Shown here one piece after another: positions 53,990 to 61,387 of a stretch of 64,000 nt of DNA (position 1 is the stretch's first letter; the number at the start of each line of letters is the position of its first letter). Below the pieces are notes generated by a model that searched no databases, was not told the DNA's origin, and worked only from the letters and a program-made list of their open reading frames with translations. This DNA is from an uncultured bacterium (GTDB taxonomy: Bacteria; Muiribacteriota; Ozemobacteria; Ozemobacterales; Ozemobacteraceae), in contig CALEDQ010000024.1 in the NCBI GenBank assembly GCA_937949615.1, forward strand, positions 62,001-126,000, read 5' to 3'. Both the position numbers and the translations under genes were made by a program.

Positions 53990-54052
53990 GTTACACCTGA
54001 AAATGGTGTAACTTTATAGTGTAACCAATAAATGTCTGAGAGGTGTTACACC
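53990..54052 (+). promoter_or_regulatory. Integrase promoter overlaid by GTGTAAC inverted repeats
   Basis: A perfect inverted repeat GTTACACC-N7-GGTGTAAC (53990-54012), then GTGTAACC (54019-54026), then a palindrome GGTGTTACACC (54042-54052) directly against the ATG. TATAGT (54015-54020) with TTACAC 18 bases upstream makes a plausible promoter overlapping the first repeat. The last palindrome covers the ribosome-binding region. It looks like an operator for integrase control. Confidence 0.6.
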
Positions 54053-55303
54053 ATGCCATTGAACCCCGCGCAAGTTAAGGGCTTGAAACCTGAACCCGGT
54101 AAAAAGGTTACCCGCATCCATGACGGTTCGGGGTTATACCTGTATATCACCGACAAAGGCAGCAAACGTTGGAGGTTCAAGTATCTTTTCAAGGGCAAAA
54201 ACCAGATGCTTTCCGTTGGCACCTATCCGGCTGTCAGTCTGGCAGAAGCCAGAGCCAAAACCCTCGAGATGGTCACGCTATTGAAAAGTGGCGTAAACCC
54301 CTCCGACAATCGAAAAGCACAAAAGGCATCGATAACAGAGGCCAGCGCCAACAGCTTTGAAGTTGTTGCCAGAGAATGGCAGGCGGTTCAGAAACATGAT
54401 GTGACAGAAAAGTCCAAATATCGTATCAACTACGGGCTTGAGAAATATGTTTTCCCCTTTATCGGCAAGCTGGCGGTATCTGAGATTAAATCATCGCAGA
54501 TTGTCGAGATTGGCCGGCGCATGGAAGCCAGTGGCCTGACAGAAACAGTTCACCGGGTCATCGGTTATTGCAGCAATGTCTTTCTTTATGCCATTTCAGG
54601 CGAAAGGGCCGAGTCAGACCCTACCGCGGCAGCAAAGAAGCAGTTGAAACCATTGCCAAAAGAAGCAAAGCACATGGCGGCAATTACATGCCCGGCAGAA
54701 GTTGGAAAACTGCTCAACGCTATCGACGGTTACACCGGTAGTTTTGTTGTCAGATCGGCTCTGATGCTTGCCCCGCTGGTTTTTGTCCGGCCAGGTGAGC
54801 TTAGAAAAGCCCGCTGGTCAGACATAGACTTTGACCGATCAGAGTGGCGGTTTACCGCCAGCAAGACGAGGCATCCTCATATTGTGCCGCTTTCCCGTCA
54901 GGCTGTCAGAATATTGAAAGACCTGCACCAGGCAACCGGTCGCGGTGAGTTTGTTTTCCCAAGTCCGACCAGTTCAAGCAGAGAAATGAGCGATAATGCG
55001 ATACTTGCCGCTTTCCGGCGCATGGGTATCGCGAAAGAAGAACATTGCGGGCATGGCTGGAGAGCGACAGCAAGAACCCTTCTTGATGAAGAGCTTAAAT
55101 ATCCCTTGCCGGTAATCGAAATGCAACTGGCCCACGGAGTTAAAGACGTTCACGGCCGGGCTTACAACAGAACGACATTTATAAAAGACCGGCACGAAAT
55201 GATGCAGGCCTGGGCCGATTACCTCGATGGCTTGAGAGCAGAGGCTGCACATCCGGCGCCTGCAAAGAAACGGCATGAAGCCGTGCGGAAGTGTAACAAA
55301 TGA
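54053..55303 (+). CDS. P4-type tyrosine recombinase integrase
   Basis: 416 residues from the ATG at 54053 (MPLNPAQVKGLKPEPGK). N-terminal DUF4102-like arm-binding domain (about 1-85: GSGLYLYITDKGSKRWRFKYLFKGK, MLSVGTYPAVSLAEARAKTLEM), a core-binding helical domain (about 95-200), and a catalytic domain with R in RPGELRKARW (about 246), K in SKTRHPHIVPL (about 270), HGWRATAR (about 333), LAHG (about 359) and nucleophile Y in AYNRT (about 370). All catalytic residues are present. Such integrases use tRNA 3' ends, as here. Its promoter carries operator-like repeats. Its end overlaps the ORF6N gene by 4 bases. Confidence 0.95.
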   Translation: MPLNPAQVKGLKPEPGKKVTRIHDGSGLYLYITDKGSKRWRFKYLFKGKNQMLSVGTYPAVSLAEARAKTLEMVTLLKSGVNPSDNRKAQKASITEASANSFEVVAREWQAVQKHDVTEKSKYRINYGLEKYVFPFIGKLAVSEIKSSQIVEIGRRMEASGLTETVHRVIGYCSNVFLYAISGERAESDPTAAAKKQLKPLPKEAKHMAAITCPAEVGKLLNAIDGYTGSFVVRSALMLAPLVFVRPGELRKARWSDIDFDRSEWRFTASKTRHPHIVPLSRQAVRILKDLHQATGRGEFVFPSPTSSSREMSDNAILAAFRRMGIAKEEHCGHGWRATARTLLDEELKYPLPVIEMQLAHGVKDVHGRAYNRTTFIKDRHEMMQAWADYLDGLRAEAAHPAPAKKRHEAVRKCNK

Positions 55304-55860
55304 CAAAAACAATACAGATCAGTAACGAATACCTTGAACAGAAGATCTATCAGGTGCGCGGCCAGAAAGTCATGATTGACTCCGACCTGGCTGAGCTCTA
55401 CGGAGTAGAAACCAGAGTATTGAACCAGGCGGTTAAACGCAATGCAGAACGCTTTCCGGCAAGTTTCATGTTTCTGCTTTCACCAGGCGAAGAAGAAAAC
55501 TTGAAGTCACAATTTGTGATATCAAGTTTGAAAAGCCTTACTAATAAAGGAACACATGGTGGCCGGAGAAAACCTGTCAGCGTATTTACTGAACATGGAG
55601 TTCTTATGCTTGCTAATGTTCTGAAAAGCGAACAGGCTATAGCCGTCAGCATTCAAATCATCGAGGCGTTTGTCAGACTTCGCAAAGTCAGTCTGAGCTA
55701 TGCCAACATTGCGGCAAAGATCGACGAGATTGAATCGCGCCTTGCCGGGCATGATGAACAGTTCAAAATTTTCCACGAGATCATTCTGCCGCTTCTCGAA
55801 GCACCGGTTTCTCCAAAAAGAAAGATAGGCTTTGAGCCAGGCGGGGAGGATGTAGAATGA
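55300..55860 (+). CDS. ORF6N-domain (KilA-type) DNA-binding protein
   Basis: 186 residues. The ORF6N domain lies at about 10-120: QKIYQVRGQKVMIDSDLAELYGVETRVLNQAVKRNAERFPASFMFLLS and VFTEHGVLMLANVLKSEQAI match the family well. The C-terminal helix (SYANIAAKIDEIESRLAGHDEQFK) is coiled-coil-like. ORF6N proteins are common in prophages and islands as antirepressor-like or DNA-binding factors; its role here is unknown. Overlap with the integrase stop (ATGA type) means coupled translation. Followed by a 58-base gap. Confidence 0.92.
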   Translation: MTKTIQISNEYLEQKIYQVRGQKVMIDSDLAELYGVETRVLNQAVKRNAERFPASFMFLLSPGEEENLKSQFVISSLKSLTNKGTHGGRRKPVSVFTEHGVLMLANVLKSEQAIAVSIQIIEAFVRLRKVSLSYANIAAKIDEIESRLAGHDEQFKIFHEIILPLLEAPVSPKRKIGFEPGGEDVE

Positions 55861-55918
55861 AACTTTGTAATTGTTTAAATCATTCGCATGCCAGAAATAC
55901 TATGCTGGAGATGGTTAA

Positions 55919-56581
55919 ATGAAAAGTTACAGTAACTTGTGGTCTGAAGTTTTCGCTAACCCCCTGAAATGGTTTTCCAGCTTCGTTATTCCGCTCATGA
56001 ATATTTCAGAAGAAGACTTGCTGAACAATTTCAGGGTTCTGTTTATGGATGCCTGGGAGAATATATATCAGTGCCAAATGCTACGAAAACAAGCTCGTAA
56101 GGGGTTTGAAACAAGACTTGATGCCTGCCTGAACAAACCTGAAGCCCAGGAACGAATAAAAGAGCTGCGCATTGTTCTGAAAGCCATGATTGAAATACCT
56201 CTGCTTGACAAAGCAGGTCACCAGATACCAGAGACCGCACAATCGATGATTCCCAGGATTGAAGAGATAATAAGCGAATCTAAGCCAAGAATCGCCAGTT
56301 GGTGTGGCTACGGCGAAACTTATTACTTCGAATCTGAACAACCTGAAAATGACTTTTTGAAAGAAATTCTCAGCCACACGGCTCAAGCAGTTGCCGAGAT
56401 GTTTTATAGTGTGGGCGGCGACGAATCTGTTGACGGGCCGGGCTTTGAAAAAATCGGTATCTGCCCGAACTGTCAGATAATTTTCGAGAAAAAGAGAAAA
56501 GATCAGGAATATTGCTCGACAAGATGTCAGCAAACCATGGCTGTAAGACGAGTTAGAGAGAAGCAAAAAAAAATCTTGTAA
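55919..56581 (+). CDS. Protein with C-terminal CGNR-type zinc finger
   Basis: 220 residues. The C-terminus CPNCQIIFEKKRKDQEYCSTRCQQTMAVRRVREKQ has the C..C...F...R..YCS..C pattern of CGNR-like zinc fingers, which bind DNA or RNA. The N-terminal 160 residues are helical (SEEDLLNNFRVLFMDAWENIYQCQML), with no family that I recognise. GGAG lies before the ATG. It lies upstream of the leader RNA and its stop is within a few bases of the -35 of that promoter (56587). Confidence 0.75.
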   Translation: MKSYSNLWSEVFANPLKWFSSFVIPLMNISEEDLLNNFRVLFMDAWENIYQCQMLRKQARKGFETRLDACLNKPEAQERIKELRIVLKAMIEIPLLDKAGHQIPETAQSMIPRIEEIISESKPRIASWCGYGETYYFESEQPENDFLKEILSHTAQAVAEMFYSVGGDESVDGPGFEKIGICPNCQIIFEKKRKDQEYCSTRCQQTMAVRRVREKQKKIL

Positions 56582-56586
56582 TGGTA

Positions 56587-56615
56587 TTGACATTAAAACC
56601 ATTACAGCGTATTTT
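56587..56615 (+). promoter_or_regulatory. Strong promoter for the AlpA/replication genes
   Basis: TTGACA (56587-56592) and TATTTT (56610-56615), spaced 17 bases. An inverted repeat AATGGT/ACCATT (56580-56585 and 56598-56603) flanks the -35, a possible operator. Predicted start is near 56622. Confidence 0.65.
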
Positions 56616-56617
56616 GT

Positions 56618-56711
56618 CCTTGTGAGTTTTTGTTGTTCACAAGAGCGTTAATTTGTAAATTACGGCAAATTAAAAAAGCCCCTGTGATTAGAACTCACAA
56701 GGGCTTTTTTG
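56618..56711 (+). ncRNA. Leader RNA with competing stems and terminator (attenuator-like, P4 CI-like)
   Basis: Three stems compete. (1) CTTGTGA (56619-56625) with TCACAAG (56637-56643). (2) The terminator, 672-687 with 695-710 (15 of 16 pairs, loop 688-694). (3) CCTTGTGAGTT (56618-56628) is an exact 11-base complement of AACTCACAAGG (56692-56702), which is the 3' arm of the terminator. Pairing (3) would break the terminator, while (1) would free it. The first stem starts at the expected transcript start. This fits an RNA-controlled on/off switch for the downstream AlpA and replication genes. Confidence 0.55.
56672..56711 (+). terminator. Intrinsic terminator in the AlpA leader
   Basis: AAAAAAGCCCCTGTGA and TCACAAGGGCTTTTTT pair with a single mismatch around a 7-base loop and end in a T run. 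It lies between the promoter at 56587 and the AlpA gene at 56828, so it would stop most transcripts unless antiterminated. Confidence 0.85.
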
Positions 56712-56769
56712 TTTTGAGGTGTATTTAACCACAAAACCCTGAGAAGTTAAGGTTAACACACCCCGAGCG

Positions 56770-56795
56770 AAAAGCCAACAGTCAGGCTTTTTTTT
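56770..56795 (+). terminator. Second short hairpin upstream of AlpA
   Basis: AAAAGCC and GGCTTTT with an 8-base loop, followed by T residues. It is weaker than the first terminator. Two terminators in series before the AlpA gene suggest tight control of read-through. Confidence 0.5.
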
Positions 56796-56827
56796 GCCAG
56801 ACTGATATTTCGCTGCGAGGTTTTTCC

Positions 56828-57022
56828 ATGATTGAACAATCCGTCTTTCTCAGAACCAGAGACATTTTAAAGCTCCTCGGCATCAAACGATCTACCTGGA
56901 ATAACTGGGTAAAAGAAGGCCGGGCCCCTGCGGGGTTAAAGCTCAGTTCCCGCATTTTCGTATGGAAACAGGAGGATATTGAAGCCTTTCTCGAGGCTGC
57001 CCGGCAGGAGGTGCAGTCATGA
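56828..57022 (+). CDS. AlpA-like helix-turn-helix regulator 1
   Basis: 64 residues. FLRTRDILKLLGIKRSTWNNWVKEGRAPAGLKLSSRIFVWKQEDIEAFLEA is the AlpA/excisionase winged helix-turn-helix. GAGG is 6 bases before the ATG. AlpA proteins act as transcription activators and as recombination directionality factors in P4 and related elements. It may bind the integrase operator repeats at 53990-54052. Its end overlaps the next gene by 4 bases. Confidence 0.88.
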   Translation: MIEQSVFLRTRDILKLLGIKRSTWNNWVKEGRAPAGLKLSSRIFVWKQEDIEAFLEAARQEVQS

Positions 57023-57237
57023 GCAAAGACAATGCTGAACGCATAGACTTACTTGAAAATGGCCTTTTAAGACTGAAGCAGGTGTTGTTGTTTGTTCCGG
57101 TCAGCAGATCAACTTTCTGGAACGGCGTTAAATCAGGCAGATTTCCAAAACCCATTAAGAATGGTCGTTGCACATTCTGGACCGCCGAAAGCATTAGAAC
57201 TCTTATCGAAACGATGGCGGCAGAAAGGTCGAGCTAA
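57019..57237 (+). CDS. AlpA-like helix-turn-helix regulator 2
   Basis: 72 residues. LKQVLLFVPVSRSTFWNGVKSGRFPKPIKNGRCTFWTAESIRTLIETM has the AlpA pattern (SRSTFW, GRFPKPIK, FW in the wing). GGAGGTG lies before the ATG. It overlaps the first regulator and the ATPase gene (TAATG), so all three are coupled. Two AlpA paralogues in tandem may split excision and transcription roles. Confidence 0.88.
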   Translation: MSKDNAERIDLLENGLLRLKQVLLFVPVSRSTFWNGVKSGRFPKPIKNGRCTFWTAESIRTLIETMAAERSS

Positions 57238-58790
57238 TGCCCTCATCAACCGATGAGCTGGAGAATAATCATTTCGACAAACTTCTGATGGAAACGATCA
57301 GGCCACCGGCCCGTCCAATGCCAACTGCAGAAGAAATAGAGGAAATCCGGCGCAAGGTAGAATTGACCAAGGCGAATTATCCCGAAGAAGAATTCAAGGG
57401 GACTGAGCTTGCCCGGCCTCTGCTGGAATGGCGAGGTGTTGGATACTTCCTCGATAATCCGGCTCCAGAGCAGAAGCTTCTCTTCTATGGCAAAGGCTGG
57501 GCAATTCCGGACAAATGTGTCATTGCTATTTTTGCGGCGGGTGCGACCGGCAAAACCTTTCTTTGTTTCCAACTTGCTGCTTGCCTGGCCACAGGCATTA
57601 ACTTTGGTCCATTCGAGACAACAATGCCGTTAATGCCACCCAGGAAAAAGAAGGTTCTCTATCTTTGCGGAGAAGACCCCGTGGACATAATTCACAAAAG
57701 AATGAGGCAAATATTTGCTCATATGCCTGGTCTTGCAGATCGACGCAACGATCTTGATGCGAATTTATCCATAAATTCTCTGGTTGGTGAAGATCGCGTA
57801 ATGATTGCCTTCGATCAGCAGAAAAATCCTGCAAGAACACAGGTATTCGACTGGCTTTGCAATTCTATCGAAAACATGGGTGGCGTAGGACTTATCATCA
57901 TCGACCCTTTGAGCAAGTTCTTTGGGTTGAATGAAAACGACAATGTTCACGGTGCTGCATGGATTGCAATGTTGGAAAACATTTCGGTCAAGTATGATGC
58001 TGCTGTCCTGTTCACGCATCATGAAAGCAAGCAGCAAAATAAAAGTGGAGACATTCAAACCTCTACCGGGCGAGGTGCCGGGTCTTTCAGAGACAACGTC
58101 AGGGCTGCTATAAGTATGGTCAAGATGGATGCTGCGACAGCGAAAAAGTTCAACTATCCCAGTAACTGGAAAAAGCTTGTTGCAGTCATGCCAACGAAAT
58201 CAAACTACTCTGAAGAAGCAGAACAAGAAGCGTGGTTCATGCGCGGAGACGGTGGCGTTCTGTTTCCAGCGAATGTTGAAAGGGAACAGAGCGACAAATT
58301 ATCGACTGCACTTATCGACCTTTTGAGGCAAGCAGTTAACGGACAACTGTTCGACGAAAAAGGGAATCCCCTATCATACGCGCGTGATGATCTAACCTTT
58401 AGAGGTTTGACGCTTACGCCAAAGAACCCCTTGGAAAAGGCAATTCGGGCGGCCATGAAAGAAACAGGAGTCGTGAATCTTGAGAAAGAATTATCAAAGC
58501 TGCTGTTACGACTCGAAGCAGAAAACAAGATCGTCATCGATTGCTCACCCGACGGCGGAAGATCGAATAAACAGCGTGTAACTGTTATAGGTTGTGGTCC
58601 ATCACCAGATCCAGAACCAGGTGTCCAGGACAAAGAAAAACAACCCTCCACTGACTACCTGGCAGGAGTAGATTCTTACGAAAAGAATAGCTCTGCCAGG
58701 CAAAACGAAAAGTCAACCGAAAATAGAGCGGTAACCCGCAGCAAGAGCAAGAAGCGTGAAAAAAAATCCCCCGGCAGAAAAAGAAAGTAA
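57237..58790 (+). CDS. RepA-type replicative helicase ATPase
   Basis: 517 residues. The RecA-like RepA domain is at about 90-330: Walker A AAGATGKTF at about 101-109, YLCGEDPVDIIHKRM, Walker B LIIIDPLSKF at about 219-227, then AAVLFTHHESKQ and STGRGAGSFRDNVRAAISM. This is the family of hexameric RepA helicases (RSF1010 type) used by plasmids and satellites. The C-terminal region (380-517) is variable and ends very basic (RSKSKKREKKSPGRKRK), perhaps to bind DNA. It is followed by the iteron cluster and primase, forming a replication module. Confidence 0.9.
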   Translation: MPSSTDELENNHFDKLLMETIRPPARPMPTAEEIEEIRRKVELTKANYPEEEFKGTELARPLLEWRGVGYFLDNPAPEQKLLFYGKGWAIPDKCVIAIFAAGATGKTFLCFQLAACLATGINFGPFETTMPLMPPRKKKVLYLCGEDPVDIIHKRMRQIFAHMPGLADRRNDLDANLSINSLVGEDRVMIAFDQQKNPARTQVFDWLCNSIENMGGVGLIIIDPLSKFFGLNENDNVHGAAWIAMLENISVKYDAAVLFTHHESKQQNKSGDIQTSTGRGAGSFRDNVRAAISMVKMDAATAKKFNYPSNWKKLVAVMPTKSNYSEEAEQEAWFMRGDGGVLFPANVEREQSDKLSTALIDLLRQAVNGQLFDEKGNPLSYARDDLTFRGLTLTPKNPLEKAIRAAMKETGVVNLEKELSKLLLRLEAENKIVIDCSPDGGRSNKQRVTVIGCGPSPDPEPGVQDKEKQPSTDYLAGVDSYEKNSSARQNEKSTENRAVTRSKSKKREKKSPGRKRK

Positions 58791-58791
58791 A

Positions 58792-59010
58792 GTGAAGTTG
58801 AAAAAACTGAAGCTAACTGAAGTCAAAAAAGAACTTCAGTTTATGCAAGCCGCCAGAGCCAGAGAAAAAGTGAAGTTGAATAAACTGAAGTTATGCCCAG
58901 CTTCAGCAAAGTTGACTTCAGTTTATTCTGGCATCAGTAGCTGGTTACAGAACCAAAAATGTAACTGAAGTCAGATCATCCCTAAAGGGATATAAAAAGC
59001 AACTTCAGTT
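58792..59010. repeat. Iteron-like cluster, candidate replication origin
   Basis: About ten copies of an AACTGAAG/CTTCAGTT-type motif in 219 bases. Direct-type copies: 58792 (GTGAAGTTG), 58805, 58815, 58870 (GTGAAGTTG), 58883, 58963. Inverted-type copies: 58834, 58901 (shortened), 58916, 59003. The core AACT-GA-AGTT is nearly palindromic. A hairpin with a T run (58994-59019) overlaps the last copy. Location between RepA and primase matches origins of plasmids and satellites. The 58756-58968 reading frame across it is probably only the repeats read as Lys/Leu residues. Confidence 0.7.
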
Positions 59011-59070
59011 TGCTTTTTTATCCCCTGGATTTATGGGCGCAAAATTCAAAAACAAAAGGACAATTTAACT

Positions 59071-60459
59071 ATGAATATTTTCGAGTATCTCAGAAGCAAA
59101 AATATCGAACCGAAAAAAGCGTCTTCATCAGGTGAGCACAAATCAACCTGCCCGGCTTGTGGCGGGAAAGATCGCTTCGTCAGTTTTGAAGATCGCTTTT
59201 TTTGCCGTGGCTGCAGTCCAAAAGGCGGCGATATTATTGACCTGATCAAACTGGTCGAAGGCGTAGACTTCAAAACCGCCCGCGAAATATCGGGCAAAGT
59301 GGTATTTACATCTTCGGGAAAATCGTCAAAATCAACAACTCAATTGCCTGCCCGGCCAATTATTAAAATTGTGCCGCCCCCGACTCACGAATGGCAGACG
59401 GCAGCTTCAGCATTGATTGCACAGGCACACGCCGAACTGTTGAAGAATGAAAATGCCTTATCCTGGCTGCAGTCAGATCGCCTTATCGAATTAAATACAA
59501 TCAAACGTTTTAAACTTGGCTGGAACCCTGTTGCAAGATATGACCGTCGCGAAGCGTGGGGTTTGCCTGATGAGATGAATAACAAAGGCCGTCCAATGCT
59601 GGTCTGGCTGCCCCGCGGGCTGGTCATCCCATGCTATGACGCCAAGGGGCAGCTAATCCGCATTAAAATCAGGCGACCGGACGCAGATTTAAAAGAAAAA
59701 GACAATAAGTATTGTCTGGTATCTGGTAGCAGCACAGCTCCGGCATTTTTCGGCATTTCGGGGTCATCACATACCGTTGTTGAGTCAGAGCTTGACGCTA
59801 TCTTGCTTTGGCAGGAAACAGGGGATTTTGTTTCCACGGTATCAACGGGTGGTGTAGCTATGAGGCCAGACCAGGCAACGGTTGAAAAGCTATCGTCTGG
59901 TGAAGTCACCTTGGTCAGCTTCGACTCCGATGCTGCCGGGCAAAAGAAAGAGAATCTTTTGCCATGGAGAGAGGCCCTGAATAATTTTATACGTCATCCT
60001 ATACCACCGGAGTATGGCAAAGATCACACCGAAGCCACTTTGGCAGGTATGAATTTAAGGGCTTGGTTGATGGCAGGATTGGCCGGAAAAAAACAGTCAC
60101 CGATACCACCAATGCCACCAGGAACTCCGGCTTGCATACTGGCGGCTTTCGAATCAGATTATATAGACGAATCGCAGGCCCTTGTTGAAGTCGAAACACA
60201 CAAGAACGACTCTGAACCTGCCGATGAGGAATCGGACTCAATACAGGGCGCCATAGACATCACCCTTTTAATCCATAGAGGGGTTGAACTTGCGGCACTC
60301 TCTGAAACTCCAGAGCGTGAAGCCATTAACCAGGCCCTCGACAAATTTGACACATGTGATGCCAGAAAAGATTATGGCGGAGCTAATAGAGCCCTGCGGG
60401 TTCTGAAGGTCGCTGTTGAAAACGCATCGATTGCCTTGCAGAGAAGAATCAGTGGATAA
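59071..60459 (+). CDS. Zinc-finger/TOPRIM DNA primase (P4-like)
   Basis: 462 residues. N-terminal zinc finger (C27, C30, C45, C48: CPACGGKDRF...FFCRGCSPKGGDIIDLI), primase-type. The central part has WLQSDRLIELNTIKRFKLGWNP and a TOPRIM-like core with TVVESELDAILLWQE (Glu at about 235) and VTLVSFDSDAAGQ (Asp at about 285). The C-terminus is variable (ESDYIDESQALVEVE, EREAINQALDKFDTC). There is no helicase domain, so the RepA-like gene upstream supplies it. AGGAC lies 10 bases before the ATG. Confidence 0.9.
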   Translation: MNIFEYLRSKNIEPKKASSSGEHKSTCPACGGKDRFVSFEDRFFCRGCSPKGGDIIDLIKLVEGVDFKTAREISGKVVFTSSGKSSKSTTQLPARPIIKIVPPPTHEWQTAASALIAQAHAELLKNENALSWLQSDRLIELNTIKRFKLGWNPVARYDRREAWGLPDEMNNKGRPMLVWLPRGLVIPCYDAKGQLIRIKIRRPDADLKEKDNKYCLVSGSSTAPAFFGISGSSHTVVESELDAILLWQETGDFVSTVSTGGVAMRPDQATVEKLSSGEVTLVSFDSDAAGQKKENLLPWREALNNFIRHPIPPEYGKDHTEATLAGMNLRAWLMAGLAGKKQSPIPPMPPGTPACILAAFESDYIDESQALVEVETHKNDSEPADEESDSIQGAIDITLLIHRGVELAALSETPEREAINQALDKFDTCDARKDYGGANRALRVLKVAVENASIALQRRISG

Positions 60460-60718
60460 TCGAAATGTTGTTTTATCTTCAGATCATTGCCAAATGAATT
60501 CCAGGGCAGCGCAAAATATTTAACTTTTTGTCACTTCACCTGGTGATATGGTCAACAAACAACGGGCAGCGCGCATGCGCTGCCATTGTTTTGCCAGGCA
60601 GACTGATTGCTTCATGTTAACAATAGTTTCCAAAAAGCACGAATAATCGCGAGTGACAAAACCTGATTGGTCGGGAAAGAAAGCGTTCACATCGGTTCAA
60701 ACTTTGTTCACAGTCTAA
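60460..60718. other. Intergenic stretch with GGCAGCGC repeats
   Basis: No gene is convincing here. GGCAGCGC occurs near 60505 and 60565; the second forms a hairpin with GCGCTGCC (60565-60584, loop GCAT) followed by ATTGTTTT, perhaps a weak terminator after the primase. The rest is AT-rich with no clear promoter. Confidence 0.4.
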
Positions 60719-60922
60719 TTACAGTTGTTCCATCCTGTTCCAAGTTTGTTCTACCTCAGTCATTACCGCTTCACCAGGAACCGCAGACTCAGTTTCGGTT
60801 GCATAAAGGTTGGGGCAATGGCTTCGACAAACTTCTTTGGCATTCCGATAAAATAGTCTGTTTAATTCGATGGCATGCTGAGCTTTCCAGGAGGCTTTGC
60901 AATCCTTTGCATTGCATTGCAA
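60719..60922 (-). CDS. Short possible gene downstream of the lipoprotein
   Basis: 67 residues from a TTG at 60922 (MQCNAKDCKASWKAQHAIEL, then NRLFYRNAKEVCRSHCPNLY), with no Shine-Dalgarno. Cys and His spacing could bind zinc. The frame is the same as that of the lipoprotein upstream, separated by its TAA with no other stop, so a longer read-through product, or a once-fused gene, is possible. I cannot tell this from chance. Confidence 0.3.
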   Translation of the reverse strand: MQCNAKDCKASWKAQHAIELNRLFYRNAKEVCRSHCPNLYATETESAVPGEAVMTEVEQTWNRMEQL

Positions 60923-61042
60923 GTTTCTATGATGCTGGTAAGATCGGCAAAACAGAGCTTTGAATCCTGATTTCCAGGGGCTGTTGCAATGAGTTGAGTA
61001 GTTTGATGCAAATGGTTTCGCAAAGTTCGGCCTGTTTCCTGA

Positions 61043-61387
61043 TTACCCTCTTTTGCCGCTACCTTTGCAGCTCCAGCAAACGCCTTTGCCATCGCAGAAA
61101 GAACAGACCTTGCCGCCAATTCCATCGCCTCGTCCCCCGCAGGAACCGCAAACCCCTCTTCCATTACACGAGGTGCAGGGTAATGGCTTTGGCAATTGTC
61201 GTTCAGACAAGGTGGGCTTTCTGTCTGAAGATTTTTCAGCATCTGTTTTTTCTTGAGAGGCCGGTTTTGCTTCGGCATCAGGCTTCTTTGGTGTCTCGGT
61301 AAAACAACCTGTCGCCAGACCGGCAAAAATTATTAACAAAGCCAACACAGAGGGTTTCTTTATCATAGTCTTCGAAGAAAAATTCAT
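61043..61387 (-). CDS. Lipoprotein with DnaJ-type Cys-rich zinc motif
   Basis: 114 residues. A lipoprotein signal (KKPSVLALLIIFAGLATGC, Cys 28 lipid site) is followed by a Pro/Lys/Glu linker and four CxxCxGxG-type repeats (CTSCNGRG, CGSCGGRG, CSFCDGKG, CWSCKGSG), the DnaJ zinc-finger pattern that binds two zincs. No J-domain is present. Its ATG overlaps the stop of the Mrr gene (ATGA), so it is translated with a DNA-cutting enzyme. Such a pair is unexpected; role unknown. Confidence 0.85.
   Translation of the reverse strand: MNFSSKTMIKKPSVLALLIIFAGLATGCFTETPKKPDAEAKPASQEKTDAEKSSDRKPTLSERQLPKPLPCTSCNGRGVCGSCGGRGDGIGGKVCSFCDGKGVCWSCKGSGKRG

Noticed and set aside
58756..58968. 70-residue Lys/Leu-rich reading frame
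   Set aside because: It spans the iteron cluster and its sequence is mostly the translated repeat (KLKL, EVKK); no ribosome-binding site and it overlaps the end of the RepA gene.
60862..61326. 154-residue minus-strand reading frame
   Set aside because: It overlaps the DnaJ-type lipoprotein in another frame; the lipoprotein has signal, lipobox and motifs, whereas this frame has only low-complexity helical sequence and no start support.
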